Source: Neoscytalidium dimidiatum (Eukaryota; Ascomycota; Dothideomycetes; Botryosphaeriales; Botryosphaeriaceae). From it: 64,000 bases of DNA. A program made the position numbers and the translations under genes. The notes under the pieces are model-generated. The model saw nothing but the letters and a program-made list of their open reading frames with translations. It did not search any database and was not told the DNA's origin. Shown in pieces: positions 11,910 to 24,565 of the stretch. The first letter of the stretch is position 1; the number at the start of each line of letters is the position of its first letter. Location: the NCBI GenBank assembly GCA_037367355.1, contig CM074695.1, forward strand, positions 2,790,001 to 2,854,000, read 5' to 3'.

Positions 11910-12526
11910 GGTGGGCGAGGGATGGGACCAGGAGCGTCAACGAAGGCAATTGTGGAGTCAAAAATGAGGGGAGTGGCGGCTTATGAGGATATTTGCGGTT
12001 CTGACCCCGCCGAGGCGGAGAAGACAGGGTCCAGTTAGGATGATGCGGCGTGAACGTGAAGGTCGCAAGCTTGCCTGCCTGCGCGCGCGCACCTCGGCTC
12101 AACCATCCCCTTCCCCATCCGTGCACTGACGGCATCGGAGCCAGTAGTCTCTCCGCCGCCCAATTCTTACTCTTTTTGTCCGCTTTGACGAGGCCGTTCG
12201 TACGTACTGCTCTAATGACATCTCATGCAAGATGTTGGCAGTCTCTCGGAAGACTTATTAATTGTAATTCAAGCATTAATATCCGGAATAATGAGATTCG
12301 ATTTTCGACGAATCTGATGAAACACTCCTTGCACAGTTCCGTTTGAGAAGAGAACCCTACATAGCATGCTTGACAATCAGTAATGTTTCGCCAACGCGAA
12401 GTCTCCCTGGCCATAGCGCAATGTCCCATACTGTTACAGATCCATAATACAAGACTTAAATCTATAAATAGTCCACCCGTGAGCCCTTTCGTAAAATACC
12501 AAATTTAACTTGTTCTGCGCTCAACT
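11910..12526. other. Intergenic region
   Basis: This is the promoter side of the aldehyde dehydrogenase gene and the 3' side of the Cbp3 gene. No additional gene was found. An AT-rich stretch near 12,250-12,500 probably belongs to the 3' region of CBP3. Confidence 0.5.
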
Positions 12527-13693
12527 TCAGCTCTTTGTCTTCTCCTTGGGCGCAAGCTCCTCAGCAGTGAACGGTCGCTCCAGTTGAGGGCTTTGCTCGT
12601 GCACGACCACCTCCTCTTTCTCCGGGCCCTCAAATTGAATCTGGCCGGCAGTGAATGCCTCATCACTGATCTCTTCCAGCCTTTTGACTTCCCTTCTCAG
12701 ATAACTAACCACAGTGGCCAATCCAACTGGGTTGATCTCTTCCGCCTTCCAGATGTTCCTCCACAATGCTGTTGCCAGAACGGCATCGCCCTTTACCAAA
12801 CCTTCGTCATATGCAGCCATGACACCGCGCCATTGGATGAACAAATCGTGCAGATACTTGTTGCGGATGCCCCGTGCCTGCATATTGTGATATATCACCA
12901 TCCGATTCTCCGCTTCGTAGAAGAAGTGGTCGATCAAGTGTTGGTGCCACGCGGGCGCGAACTCCTTCGGGAACTGCCTGATGCGTGTCGTCAAGGCATA
13001 CATATGGAGGAACGTTATTTGAGCCCAGGTATTGAACGTTGGAGTAAGTCCAAGACCTGTAGATATCATGCATGAGCCATCCGAATTTTCCCCCAAACCG
13101 CCAGTCCAGTGCTCTCAGCACGTGTGGGAGTAAAGACGTACCTTCATACCACCAGCCCTCACCCACACCCAAATCCTCCCCTTTCTCCGTCTTCGGCGCC
13201 TCCCCTTCCTCGTTTTTGACCACCTTGTAGTCCGCCTGCCTCGCGCACTCGCGGAATAGCACCTCCGTCCCACCGTACGCGAGATACGTCTCGGTCGACC
13301 CGCTAGCGCGCTTGTGAAGGCTCTGCGCGATGACTCTGCTCATGGCCGCGTGCGACGGCGCGCTGGCTGTTGCGCTCGCGTATGCATTGCCGGGTGTGGT
13401 GCGCTGTTTCCGTTGTGCGGACAGGTCGTCGTTGTTCTCGAGGGCAGCGGGTGATGAGGACGCTTCTTGATGGACGGATTGCTGTGATTGTTGTTGCGCG
13501 GGGCGAGATGAGACGGAGAATGAAGCACGGAGGGAGGGAGTGGTGCGATTACGAGCTGACTGCGGTGCTGAGCGTAAGCAATCATGTTGTTTGGAAAGTC
13601 GGCGCAGATTTGGATGAATTTTACCTGGGTGAGACTGGCCACCTGCTGTTGCAGGGCACGTCTGCAGGCTCTGCAAGCGAATGAAGATGCCAT
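12527..13693 (-). CDS. CBP3: Mitochondrial ubiquinol-cytochrome c chaperone Cbp3
   Basis: Exons 13693-13625, 13559-13142 and 13056-12527 give 338 residues, close to the family's length. Cbp3, with Cbp6, binds the mitoribosome exit and helps synthesis and assembly of cytochrome b of complex III. The N terminus (MASSFACRACRRALQQQ) is basic and suits a mitochondrial presequence; a Ser/Gln/Pro-rich linker follows. The conserved domain spans the second and third exons, with TFNTWAQITFLHMYAL, the DHFFYEAENRM region and a WRGVMAAYDEGLVKGDAVLA block. The third exon joins in phase to restore GLGLTPTFNTW, which fixes that junction. The acidic C-terminal tail ends in a lysine-rich tract. The gene sits between two other minus-strand genes with no sign of shared transcription. 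Confidence 0.9.
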
Positions 13694-13956
13694 TGGCGAG
13701 ATTTCTAAAGAAAAATAAGAAAAGGTCTTGAGGTTGCGATTTAGTGACGAAGGGATTGAACTTGGTAGAACTGGTGGAGAGCGCGCGGCTTACTTTTTGA
13801 TGTCTGCGACTCGTGAATTAGAAAAGCTTGGGCCACAGCTAGCGATCAATGACTTCACCATTCGGATCGATATATTACCAGTGCATCAAATTCTTGATGA
13901 ATTCGTCTACATAAAGCAAATTTTGTGATTCACAAAATCTCTGTAATAACTATCTT

Positions 13957-15721
13957 CTACTGCTCGACCGCATCTGAGAAGCTCAAGCTGTTGTAGCGGT
14001 TGCCTCTTGCGGTAGCATAGTTGAATTCGTCGTCATCTTCCTCTACGTTCTCCGGATCCTTCGCCAGCACATCATCGATGCTCCAGGCAATTCTCTCCGC
14101 CCCAATTCGAGCCCCGCCTAAATTACCCGCACCAGGACCTAGTCGTAGACTGGCCAACCGGCCCGTAACGAATAACGGTACGTCGTCCTTCCACATCAAG
14201 TCATCATTGAGACAAGGCAGACCTCCGCGCCCGGGGATGGGGTAGTCTCTGTTCATCGACTTCAAGAAAGGCAAAGTGGTGAAATCTGTTTGGATACCTG
14301 TAGCAAAGTAGACGTAGTCGATGGGCGGCATTTCGGGAATGGGGGGCTCGGTTTCGATTTTCCATGCCTTGCTCGAAGCATCATAAACCTTCGCCTTAAT
14401 CACTGTGTGAGTATGTAGAGAAACGCGTCCGCGAGAAATGTGCTGTTTGAGGATCTTTTGGAAGGGCGGGGTGATGCTGCCTCCTCCACGAGCTGATTTG
14501 ATTTGCTCGAGACGTTCTGGGCCTGAATTAGCATCAAGATAGTCAGGAGTGTGTAAGAAGCATACCCTCATCAGTATCAGCAGACCAAAAGACCGCCTGC
14601 TCGAGGTTTCTGAGTTTCTAAGTGAGTGCTTTGTGCGGCAACAATAACTTCATTGGTGACACTGACCTGAACTTGCCCATCCAAGCAAGATCCACATCAA
14701 AAGGTTTTACCTTACAGGAGCCCCGCATTAAGTGCCATACTTTCGCGACACCTTTGCGAACAGCCATGTCAGACAGCTGAGCAGAAGTAAGACCTCCGCC
14801 AACGACCAAAATGTTCGTCTCCCTTTGAGCTTTAATCTTTGCCGAGACTACGGGGTCCGGGAATTGTTGGATCTGCATACTGTGGCACATCTGCGGACAT
14901 CCCTGCTGGGGATCGATATCCGGTATGCTAGGTGCATTTCCAGGACCGACTGCGAGCACGACGATCCTGGAATGATGTACACCTGTATTGGTCCGCAGCG
15001 TGAAAACCTTGTCGACGTCGGATATGTCTCGAACAAGACCAAATTCAATATCTTGAACCTGTTCTTGCTTGATCAAGCCATCGCGAAGGCCATACCGATC
15101 AACGATGGACTCGCAATGTTCGGAGAACAGAGGTCGAGAAGGTGTGAAGTAGTCTTTTCGATCACGCTCGTCGATCACGACTTCAGAGTGAGCCCTGCTG
15201 CCTGTCAGTAAATGTTTGTGTACAGACAGCTGTTAGACTTACTTTCGTGAATTAACTCTCTTCTTCCTGAGGTGCTTGCTGATCTCTTTTCCAACACAGT
15301 CTCTGATCTCCACTAGCTCATTCTCGCGATTTTGCTCGTGTGCAAATGCCAATAAGCCGTCTCTGTCCAAAGGGTCGACGTGAAAGAACATGGGGCTGCG
15401 AAGATTGGTGATCTCGAAAGTTTTAAAGAGCTTGTTCCATCGGCTGAGCCATTGATCTCCAGTGGCATCGAGTACTAGCATTGAGTGCCGGCGACCAAGC
15501 TGAGGAGTTGCCATGGTGACCCTGCCATTCTTCTTATTCTTGATACTCATCCGCGCGCCATGCTTCCGAATCCAGTGATATCTTTGGTGTTCTTCATCCG
15601 TAAAGATTGCCGATGGTGTATGCTCACAGAGGCGAGCAGCGACCGCTAAGCCACAGGGGCCAGCCCCTATTACTATCACGTCGTGCACGTATATATTGCT
15701 TTCCCGTGCTGGGCTGTCCAT
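13957..15721 (-). CDS. FAD-dependent oxidoreductase (flavin monooxygenase-like fold)
   Basis: Exons 15721-15243, 15194-14667, 14609-14566 and 14522-13957 give 538 residues. An FAD-binding GAGPCG lies at residues 19-24 after a hydrophobic beta strand, and a second nucleotide-binding GGGLTSAQ sits mid-protein, with a closing ATGIQTDF and GPGAGNLGGARIGAERIA. This two-dinucleotide-fold layout fits the L-ornithine/lysine N-hydroxylase-like or OSGIN-like group. The substrate cannot be told from sequence. A 44-nt third exon is confirmed by phase on both sides. The start chosen is the ATG giving MDSPARES; frames further upstream lack an ATG. It is divergent from the beta-ketoacyl synthase gene across ~940 bp. 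Confidence 0.85.
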
Positions 15722-16661
15722 GCTGTCGGTAGATGAGTACAACGGAGCTCAAGAGTATCAAATGGAAAGTTGAAGGTGATTGGAGTGCTGAAGGTCTGGG
15801 GTACGTGAGTTGGAGAATATGAGGTCAGTGGGGCAAGACGAGTACCTTGATGGCTGTGGGCAAAGTGTTTGGAAAGGACAGAAAGCAGGCACCGGCAAAT
15901 CGCAGCCGATGGTTACATGAAGCAAAAGCTTACGTGTTTCTAGACGCCCGTTTACGAACCACAGTGCTATGGCCGGGACATCATTGTGTTCGCTGGCCTC
16001 GTTCGGCCGACGAAAGGTCAGGAGTGAGTACCTTGATGGTCTTACCGAGTCGGCAAAAGTAAAGGGCGCATTTTCAAGCTCATCATACAAGAATCATCAG
16101 TAACTATGAGGCAATGTATCATGTGTAATTCGAAGAAAAGGTTGCAGTGTTTTTGTAGCTTTCAGTTGGAATGAGTAGGGGTGTAGTTGCATCATAAAAG
16201 TACTCGGGGACCTTGAACTATAGTATGTCCAGATATGTCGCCAATCATACGAACAAACGGCCACAAGCACGCAGAATATCCGTGCAGCGAAGAGCATATT
16301 ATCAATAACCACAATTGTGGACTTAGTAAGAATGTAGCCAGCGCCGAAACGGGTCGAGCTAGTGACGAGTTGACCAATACTGCGAATCCGGTAAGACCGT
16401 CCTCAACTTCAATGACATCAGTGGATGATACTGGTGTTGGTAAGCAGTCAAATTCCATTGGTGATTAGCGGATGAGCTAGGGAAGAAAAGAGTCTGAAGT
16501 GAGTTTTGGCTGGAGTGGTTGACAAGTGCGATGTTGTTTAGACAACCGAGAGCAAAAATAAAGAAAATGGTTGCCGATGGCCTGCGCACCTCGGATCCTT
16601 TCAGTCTCCACCGCGCTGACTTACTGATTACATCCACACATCGAGTCATCCGAACCATGCC
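15722..16661. other. Divergent promoter region
   Basis: This 940 bp separates the start codons of the FAD oxidoreductase (minus) and the beta-ketoacyl synthase (plus). The near-repeats ggtcaggagtgagtacc and tgaggtcagtggggcaagac occur here (around 15,820-16,030), but I cannot assign a binding factor. No gene was found. Confidence 0.45.
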
Positions 16662-18276
16662 ATGCGAAGGGTGGTGATAACTGGTCTAGGCGCGGTTACG
16701 CCCTTGGGCGTTGGTAAGAGGTAGATCCTGTCTTTTGCTCTGCTCGCGAGCTAACTGCGCTATGCCCAAGGCATCCGCAGGACCTGGTCACGCCTCATCG
16801 ACGGCAACTGTGGCGTCGTCTCGGTGAGGAACCGAGGGCCTCAATTTGCAGCACTACCAAGCCAGGTCGCTGCGATTGTGCCGTCAGGTACTAGGCATGA
16901 TGGTGGCTGGTCTGCCAAAGATTGGCTCCAGCCGGGAGTGAGTCGTGCGCACGAATTGGCACGTTACCTCATTTGCTGAACCGCATAGGATGAGCGTAAA
17001 ATGGCACTCTTTGCCCAGTACGCGATGGCGGCTTCTCATGAAGCACTTGAGGATGCTGCTTGGCATCCGAAGACTGAGGATGAACTAGAGGCTACGGTTC
17101 ATAAATATTCTCTCACCTATACTGTTGCTCTTTACTAAAGATTCTTCAGGGTGTTTACATTGGCTCCGGAATAGGAAGCTTCGATGATGTCTATGAGACT
17201 TCGATAGCATATGAGAAAGGCGGATATAAAAAGGTTTCACCGCTTTTTGTTCCTCGACTGCTAATTAACCTGGCCGCTGGCCACATCTCGATGCGCTTTG
17301 GATTGAAGGTCTGTCGGTTTTGTATGGCCTTGTAATGATCCCTGCTCAATTCCTGCAGGGACCGAACCATGCAGCTACTACTGCTTGTACCACTGGAGCC
17401 CATGCAATTGGAGACGCCGCCCGCTTTATTGCGTACGGCGATGCGGACGTAATGATTGCTGGCGGTGCGGAGTCTTGTATCCATCCTTTGGCAATCGCAG
17501 GATTCGCTCGGGCCAGGAGTTTGGCCACGGACTGGAACGATACACCTCACTTAGCATCAAGACCCTTCGACAAGGACAGAGCCGGTTTTGTCATCGGCGA
17601 AGGTGCTGGTGTACTTGTGCTTGAGGTACATGCGCGCTGTGATTTTCACAACATACCCACTCACTCACTAAGTCTGGCTCTAGGAATTAGAGCACGCCCA
17701 AGCTCGAGGTGCCAGAATCTATGCGGAGTTGAAAGGTTACGGGCTCTCAGCAGATGCACACCACATGACGGCTCCTCGCGAGGACGGTGAAGGTCCGTTC
17801 CTCGCAATGAAGAGAGCTCTGAAGCATGCGAAGCTTCCTCCAAGTGCAGTTGACTACGTCAACGCTCATGCCACCTCGACAGTCTTGGGTGATGCCGCTG
17901 AGAATCTGGCCATCAAAAACCTTCTGTTGGGCGAGCAAGGTCGACGGACGGCAGCAGAAATTAATATCAGCAGTACGAAGGGAGCCATAGGCCATCTTCT
18001 AGGTGCCGCCGGGTCCGTGGAAGCAATTTTCACCATTTTAGCTCTCTACCACGTATTCTTCCCTTGACCTAGGAGATCAAAGTCCTCTGCTGACAGTGTT
18101 CTCAGGGAACTCTGCCTCCCACATTGAATTTGGAAACCCCCGGAAATCCCCCGGAAGAGTTTAACTGCAACTATGTTCCAAAAAAGGCACAGAAACGGGA
18201 GATATTCGTTGCTTTGTCGAACTCATTCGGATTCGGAGGTACGAACGCAAGTCTGTGCTTTAGCAAATGGCCATAG
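16662..18276 (+). CDS. CEM1: Mitochondrial 3-oxoacyl-[acyl-carrier-protein] synthase (Cem1/OXSM type)
   Basis: Exons 16662-16713, 16771-16937, 16989-17096, 17150-17308, 17359-17625, 17684-18052 and 18106-18276 give 430 residues. It condenses malonyl-ACP with acyl-ACP in mitochondrial type II fatty acid synthesis, which supplies the octanoyl precursor of lipoate. The Cys-His-His triad is present: Cys172 in TTACTTGAH, His313 in VNAHATST and His355 in [12 protein letters not shown]. The N terminus [16 protein letters not shown] starts directly with the enzyme core, so any import signal is cryptic or lies in an upstream exon that I could not see. All seven junctions keep phase. The intron after exon 3 has a weak donor (GTTCAT). 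The protein ends soon after the conserved GFGGTNAS motif, as is usual. Confidence 0.93.
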
Positions 18277-18584
18277 GCACTTTTTATGAAGGTTGATCTG
18301 TAGGAAAACCAATGAAAAATGCTCGTGACATTTGCATATGACTTTGCACTTACCGGGATCGGATTGATAAGGGCGCGTTAGCGGGCTTTTTACCCCACCA
18401 TGGCCCAAGCTCCGTGATGCGCACGTTTTGACAGTCGCAGCCCAGCCAGTAGCGGCACAGCTAGATTGCGCAGCCGAGCGATGGTGACGGCCGGCGGCGC
18501 AGAGGCTTCTCTCGTCCCTTTTTCTACCTTCTCTTCTGCTACTTTGCGTTTTCCAACATCCACCTTTCGCTTCTGCCGGTCGTG

Positions 18585-20329
18585 ATGGCTGAACCGCTCC
18601 AACAGTATTCCTCGACGGAAGGCACGGGCCTTGCTGAAGACAAGGGCTGGTTCTTGGGAAATGTCTCGAGGAAGGCTGAAATATACCACGGCCGCGTCCC
18701 ATATGTACGCAGGCTGCCTTTCTCTGCGCTTGCCATCATCATTTTGATCGCGCTTGTCAACGCTGTTGTATGGGTGGCTGTCGGCATCGTTCTCGTAAGC
18801 TACAAGCGCAATGAAACCAACAGTAGCAAATGCTAACGCTGCCTGCTACAGCATTTCCACCCGTGCGTCCTTTCCTATATGATCAAAAATGTGAAGGAAT
18901 AAAACACCTAACGTCTCGTTAAGTGCGCTAATCTCCACGGCCGTCTTATCGTACACGCTTGGACTTCGCCATGCTCTGGACGCAGATCATATTTCCGTTC
19001 GTGCATGACCGTATTCCTAGTCATTAAATCTATACTGAACTATGAACTCTACAGGCTATAGATCTAATGACTCGCCGCCTCATCGCTGCTGGCCAAAAGC
19101 CTGTTACTGTTGGCATGTTCTTTTCTCTCGGCCATTCGACGTAAATTCAAAGTCCTCTTCTGGTGGATCAAAAATCTGACCGCTTCATCAGAATCGTCAT
19201 AATCACCTCGATCGTGGTCGCCGGTACTGCTTCAGCCGTATCAGAGAAGTTTGATAGCTTCTCACGTGTTGGCGGCATCATTGGAACGTCTGTGTCCGCC
19301 GCTTTCTTGATTCTGCTCGGCATCATGAACATCTACATCCTTTACCGCCTAGTGCGCCAGCTCAACATGCTGATCGCCAAACACCCCAGCGAGGAGGATG
19401 AAGATGGCTTCAAGATCCACGGAGCAGGATGCCTATTCAATGTCTTCAAGGGCATGTTCAAGATGATCGATCGGTGAGTGAAGCCCTCTCAATAACCCAA
19501 CAAGGCGTCCAAAAAAAAAAAAATAAAAAGGGAAGGAGATTTCACCTAATGCATCCCCAGCCCCTGGAAAATGTACCCCCTCGGCGTGCTCTTCGGCCTC
19601 GGCTTCGACACGTCCTCGGAAATCGCGCTGCTGGGCATCTCCTCGATCCAGGCCGCGCGCGGCACGTCCATCTGGCTGATCCTGATCTTCCCGCTGCTCT
19701 TCACCGCGGGCATGTGCCTGCTCGACACGGCCGACGGCGCGCTGATGATGTCGCTCTACACCTCGACCGCCCTGGCGCGCGACCGCATCGCCATCCTCTA
19801 CTACAGCATCGTCCTGACCGTCATCACCGTCATCGTCGCCCTCGTCATCGGCGTCATCCAGTTGCTCAGCCTCATCCTCAACGTCGCCGAGCCGACGGGC
19901 AGGTTCTGGGATGGCGTGGAGAAGGCTGGGGATAACTACGAGATCATCGGTGAGCCTGCTATTCCTGACTTGAGATTGTCCTTTCTCTCCCACCCTTGGT
20001 TCCAAATCATGTGCTGATAAGCCGTGCTGCTAGGCGGCGCCATCTGTGGTTCTTTCATCGTCTTCGGCGCCCTCAGTGTCCTGATGTACAAGCCCTGGCG
20101 CCGCCGCATCGACGAGAGGCGCGAGAGGAACCACGCCCTGCTCCCGAGCGACGAGCAGGATCAACAAGGCGACACCGCGTTGGCCGGAGAGATCGAAAGC
20201 CCTCGCCGCAGGGGCACGCCGTACGGCACAGTCGAAATTACACCGGAAGGGAGTCAGGAGCCACAGCAACACAAAGATAAGAGCGTCGGTCAGCAGATTC
20301 TAGAACACGAGGTCGGTGAGCGGGCTTGA
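18585..20329 (+). CDS. Nickel/cobalt transporter (NiCoT family)
   Basis: Exons 18585-18794, 18852-18862, 18924-18996, 19055-19140, 19192-19473, 19561-19949 and 20034-20329 give 448 residues. NiCoT permeases (HoxN/NixA type; Nic1 in fission yeast) take up Ni2+ or Co2+, in fungi mainly to supply urease. The diagnostic HX4DH signature appears as RHALDADHIS in helix 2. Other family motifs are FSLGHST, GLGFDTSSEI and DTADGALM. About eight hydrophobic helices can be counted. The C-terminal ~80 residues are polar and rich in Glu and Arg, in line with a cytosolic tail. The second exon is only 11 nt (His-Phe-His-Pro plus part of a codon), bracketed by consistent phases. The intron before the third exon ends AAG. 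Urease is not in this window. Confidence 0.92.
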
Positions 20330-20522
20330 ATTGCGTCTGATGGAAGACCAAGAACTGGAAAGAGGTTTAAATGGGTAGAACGTCAGCATTTTTTATTTAG
20401 TTAAGTCAGCCTTATAGGTTTTTTTTGTCGCCTTAGCAAATGTCCCATGGCATTACCCATTACTTTCTACTTTGTACCATACAAAAACGCCCCTTGAGAA
20501 AACAGAGCTGGTATCGTCACAG

Positions 20523-22686
20523 TCACTCCGAAGGAGCTGCCTGAATGTTCTGAATTTCCGCCTTGGCTTCTTCCCACGAAGCTTGGTTCCTCTTTGCCCA
20601 CTCGATGTGACACTTGGCGAAGGCAATCTACGTATATCAGCGATGAGAGTTAGGCAGTACGCCGGAATGAGTGGCTCACCATATAACGTCTGAGATCTTC
20701 CTCCTTCTCCGCTTGAAATCTCTTGAGATCCTTCAACACACCCACACTGGCATCCTTGACATCCTTCTCCGCCACCTCCAACGCTTGTTCGAGCTATGCA
20801 ATCATCAGATATTATTTCTAGAGCCCCAAAACTATCATTCTTACCTGCGATATGCTTTCTCTCGTCTTGCCAATCTGGTCTCTCCGCGTTCTCTCGGGAT
20901 CTACATCCACAATTCCTTGAAAGGCGTGGCTGACCCGGCCAAAAATCTTAGAGGTTACGAAGTTGCCACTAGCAGTCTTCTTGTGCACTGGTGACGACGG
21001 TTCAGACCGTTGGGGTTGGCCTTGTGCTGCCGATGGTGGCGGGTGCGATTCTCCATGGGTAGGTGGGAAGTCCGAGTCGATAGACGCGGCGTCTTCTTCA
21101 GGCCTTGGAGGATCGCTGTTGCTTCGCTGAGACGCGGTTGAGTTGGATCGTCTTGGCGGTGATGCTCCCGTCTGGTTCAGGTACTGCTCTATCCTCTTTG
21201 CTTCGGCCTCGCTCTGCTCCAACGACTGAAGCAGATGCTTCTTTCTGTCCAACTCGTCCTTCGTCATCTCCTCCTGTACGCGCTTGAGAATCCTATAACG
21301 CAGGACGTCTCGCACAATACCGGCGAACTGGGCACTCTCGCGCATTGGCTCCGCAAACCCCGCGCTCAGAGCGGACGAAAGCTCAGCTGTTTGGATGTAT
21401 GTCGAGTCCACAGCTTGGCCCATCTTCTCTATGGCTTGGGATAGAGTACGCGATTGTTCGTTTAAAGCGAAAGCATTGTACCTGGCCCCCAATTCCGCCA
21501 TGTCGTCTCCCCAGGTGTTGAGATGAGAAAGTGTCCGGCGGTTGACCTTTTCCATGCTTCCTTGCAACAGATGCTCCAATTCTTTCGATGAAGCTTCAAA
21601 ATTCACGAAGTACGGGTCAAGCTCTTCCTCGGACAGGTTTTGTGACGTAGGAGGAAACCGACCAAACACCTGCGGTCCTGGTATCGTGTGCGACGCAGTT
21701 GAAGGCTGGGCTTGGTGTTGCGGCGGTGAAGTAGGCGTACCAGAAGCCGTTTGGCCACTTGACTTGAGCTTAGCAGATGATGACGGAATAGGCAGATAAT
21801 TATGGCCTGGAGTAGGGTTCGCCGCATCGAGTGGAGGTGCCTTGAGCCTATGCGACGGAAGAGAAGCGACTGGATGAGAGTGAATAACCTCGCTCTGTTC
21901 AGCATCAGCATACAGGGCATACATAGACACCAGCGTTTTGTAACATACCCAGCTGACGTTGGGGTCTAGGAACCTCCACCAAACGCCGTCCTCGCGGACT
22001 TCCTGCATCCTCCGACAGCGGTTGAGAAAAACTGCGAGCATACGCTTACGCAGTTCAATTATGCCCACATCTTCCTTTGCTTTCATTGGTTTGGCAACAT
22101 AGTCGGCGGTGGTGTGCTTTTCCGGAATTGGAGGAATGATAAGCGTTGGGTGGAGGTTGACAAGCGTGTTGCGCAGAGACGCGAACTCAGAATACCGTCT
22201 GCGCACTTCGAGATCCTATGGAACAATCTCAGCCTCTCGCAGACGCGTAGGAAATGGAGCGCACGTACCCCGGTCCTAATAGTGTAAACAATGTACTTGC
22301 CCCCGCCTTCCGCGCTCTTGCCGGCATCTGTGATGAGAATGGGTAATTCCGGGTTCTCATAGAGAATCTGCTCGATGCGACTATCGTAGCCACCCTTCTT
22401 GGGCTCTACGCGCTGGGGTTGCTGTGGCTCATCGTCGTACTCGACATCACTGAGGTCTCTCCGGTGAGTAATGTACTCAGGTGAACCGAAGGGCGGAGAC
22501 GATGCCTCGGACGGCGGGGTCATCGGCCGAACTGAAAGGCCATATTAGAGGTACTGGTACAGATATTCGCTGCAGCTAGATCGGAGACATACATCCGCCG
22601 GGTGAGCCGAAATGGCCGATTTGCGAGGGTGAGGAATCATGGCGCTCGAACGAGCCGTACGGGTTGTTGTCCTCATCGTCCCACAT
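20523..22686 (-). CDS. snx41: Sorting nexin Snx41 (PX-BAR, Atg20 family)
   Basis: Exons 22686-22593, 22531-22269, 22215-21949, 21894-20845, 20793-20680 and 20627-20523 give 630 residues. The N terminus MWDDEDNNPYGSF is typical of fungal Snx41. The PX domain (residues ~85-205) contains RRRYSEFASL and the lipid-binding PPIPEKH, so it should bind PI3P on endosomes. The C-terminal two thirds are helical with a BAR-like region and a Ser/Pro-rich linker. Snx41 with Snx4 recycles the SNARE Snc1 and supports selective autophagy. The intron at 21895-21948 is 54 nt, a multiple of three, and has no stop in frame, so an unspliced transcript would encode an 18-residue insertion. The splice is inferred from its GTATGT and CAG borders and because it joins LDPNVSW to SEVIHS as expected. 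Confidence 0.9.
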
Positions 22687-24015
22687 AGCGAATGGCGGCG
22701 CGGCAGCAGGCGGCAGAAACTGTTTGTTGGAGTCGTTGAGCGCAGAGGATCGCGAGGTCCTTGTTGGCGCGAGGGCGCGGTGGAGGCTGGTTGTGGAGAG
22801 AGTAGTGCGCGATCGGCAGAGCTGCGAGGTCGAGCAAGCCTTGGGAATGGGGCTGAAGGTGACGTCTTTGCCGGCGGTGGGTGCCCTGGTGCCCAGCTCG
22901 CCCTAGCGCTTCGCCCACCCGGAATTAGAACCCGCAGCAGTTCCTGACAGCCCTGGATAATAATTCACTTCGCACACCACAGAAGAGACACTGTGGCTGA
23001 GGATGGCAACAGTAAGATGCTGGGCAATACAGGGCCCGTCAAAATGGTACTTTCTGCACCCCGCACCATGATGAAGCTTTGACGCCTTGGTAGGTGCTTT
23101 TCTAATGGCCTATGTTCCTTCCAACAGCTCTCCGAAAGTACTTTTTACATTGACACAGATTGCATGTACTTCGGGCGCTTGCTTACCTCCGTTCATATCT
23201 AGACTTTGATCCTCTTCGTGGCAACATACATTTGCCGCCAAGTCTGGTTCGGGTATACATATATGCCATCTCAGTAGTGTTTCTTCACACTGTCATCAAT
23301 ATTCAGAACATTGCCCCAGCAGCGTTGCACAAGAAATGCGCCGTTTTGTATTTATGATATACATTTACTGGGAATGCCGCGTACCAGGCCGCCCTGGGGG
23401 AGTGAACTCAGTTCTTTTTGAGGAATCTTTTTGAGGCCAGCATGTGAGCAAAAGCTTGAATATGAAATATTGCGCGGTTATCCGCAGAGCCCGGAACGCA
23501 ACTCGAGCGATAACTGTGCATTAACTTCTTATAAAAAATGATTAGCCATTTTGCAAGTTTTCACCGAATGCCTGCGGCTCCTGAGTCAAATATACTGGGC
23601 CGCAGCTGGAGTGGCGTAGATTATTGAGTGTTCCACAACATTGTACAAATATGAAATATGGAGGTTTGCTGAGGAAAATGGCGTAAACTCGACATGCCAG
23701 CGGCCACATATCAGATATCCTGTGTCTCTACCACCGCAACTTCTTCTGAGATAGCATTGGCTGGAAGTGGCAAAACCGCGTATGAATTGAGAACGGGGTA
23801 TAATGGCGGGGTTCGTATCGTAACCGTGAATGAGAATCCATTGGTATGCTATGCCATGTCGGGTCCACAGACAGAGCAAACGCCTAGTTTTTTCCCAGCC
23901 GGTATGAGGATCAGACGTGTAATGATGTACCCGAAGCCTCTGCCAGCCATCATCCCGCCATGACCATAATGCAAACGATCCGTTTTCGCCCACGACCCCG
24001 TCAACCGCGATCCGC
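22687..24015. other. Intergenic region
   Basis: About 1.3 kb between the Snx41 start and the eS24 stop. Near 22,640-22,950 the sequence is GC-rich and open in several frames, but no exon structure or family resemblance supports a gene. The remainder is AT-rich with T-runs, probably 3' flank of the eS24 gene. Confidence 0.5.
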
Positions 24016-24565
24016 TTATTTCTTGTCCTTCTTGCCACCCTTGGTCTTGGCCGTGCCCCGGAATTCCTTGGACCTGTTCTTGCGCTGCTTGCCTGTACGC
24101 CCATATCCGTCAGTATACGTCCTTCTAAAAGCCAGCCCGGATGGTTTCGTCCGTCCTCCCAGAGAAACCAATTATACGTACGCTGCTGCCTGCTGGCCTT
24201 CTCGATCTTGTTGGCCATGCCGACGCGGACCAGTCTGTAGTGTGGCTCAAACTTCTTCATGGCCTCGTTCGAGTCGTAGATCAGAGCAAAGCCGGTGCTC
24301 TTGCCACCACCGTACTGGGTCCGGAAGCCGAAGACGTTGACCTGGTCCTTGCTAGCCTTGTAGAGCTGAGCCAGCTTCTCACGGAGCTCATCCTTAGAGA
24401 CGTTGGGGCGGTTGGGGTGGAGGACATCCCTGGAGGGCGTTGTTAGACGCTTTGTGTCGCGCTCGACCATGACGCATCGGAAACTTACACAACCATCTGC
24501 TTGCGACCAAGGAGAGGGTTGCGGATGAACTTGCGCGTGCGCAGAGTAACTTGCGAGTCGGCCAT
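24016..24565 (-). CDS. RPS24: 40S ribosomal protein eS24
   Basis: Exons 24565-24489, 24429-24182 and 24092-24016 give 133 residues, the usual length of eS24. The protein is part of the small ribosomal subunit. The start [24 protein letters not shown] matches the family closely; the second exon holds [16 protein letters not shown] and [19 protein letters not shown]; the last exon is the basic [16 protein letters not shown] tail ending GGKKDKK. Introns are 59 and 89 nt. The frame is open beyond the last junction into intronic and downstream sequence, which produces a misleadingly long unspliced reading frame. It is divergent from the eEF2 methyltransferase gene with only 360 bp between the two starts. 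Confidence 0.96.

Noticed and set aside
23586..24470. Long minus-strand frame overlapping eS24
   Set aside because: It reads through the eS24 introns and past its true stop; the spliced eS24 protein fully explains the coding signal.
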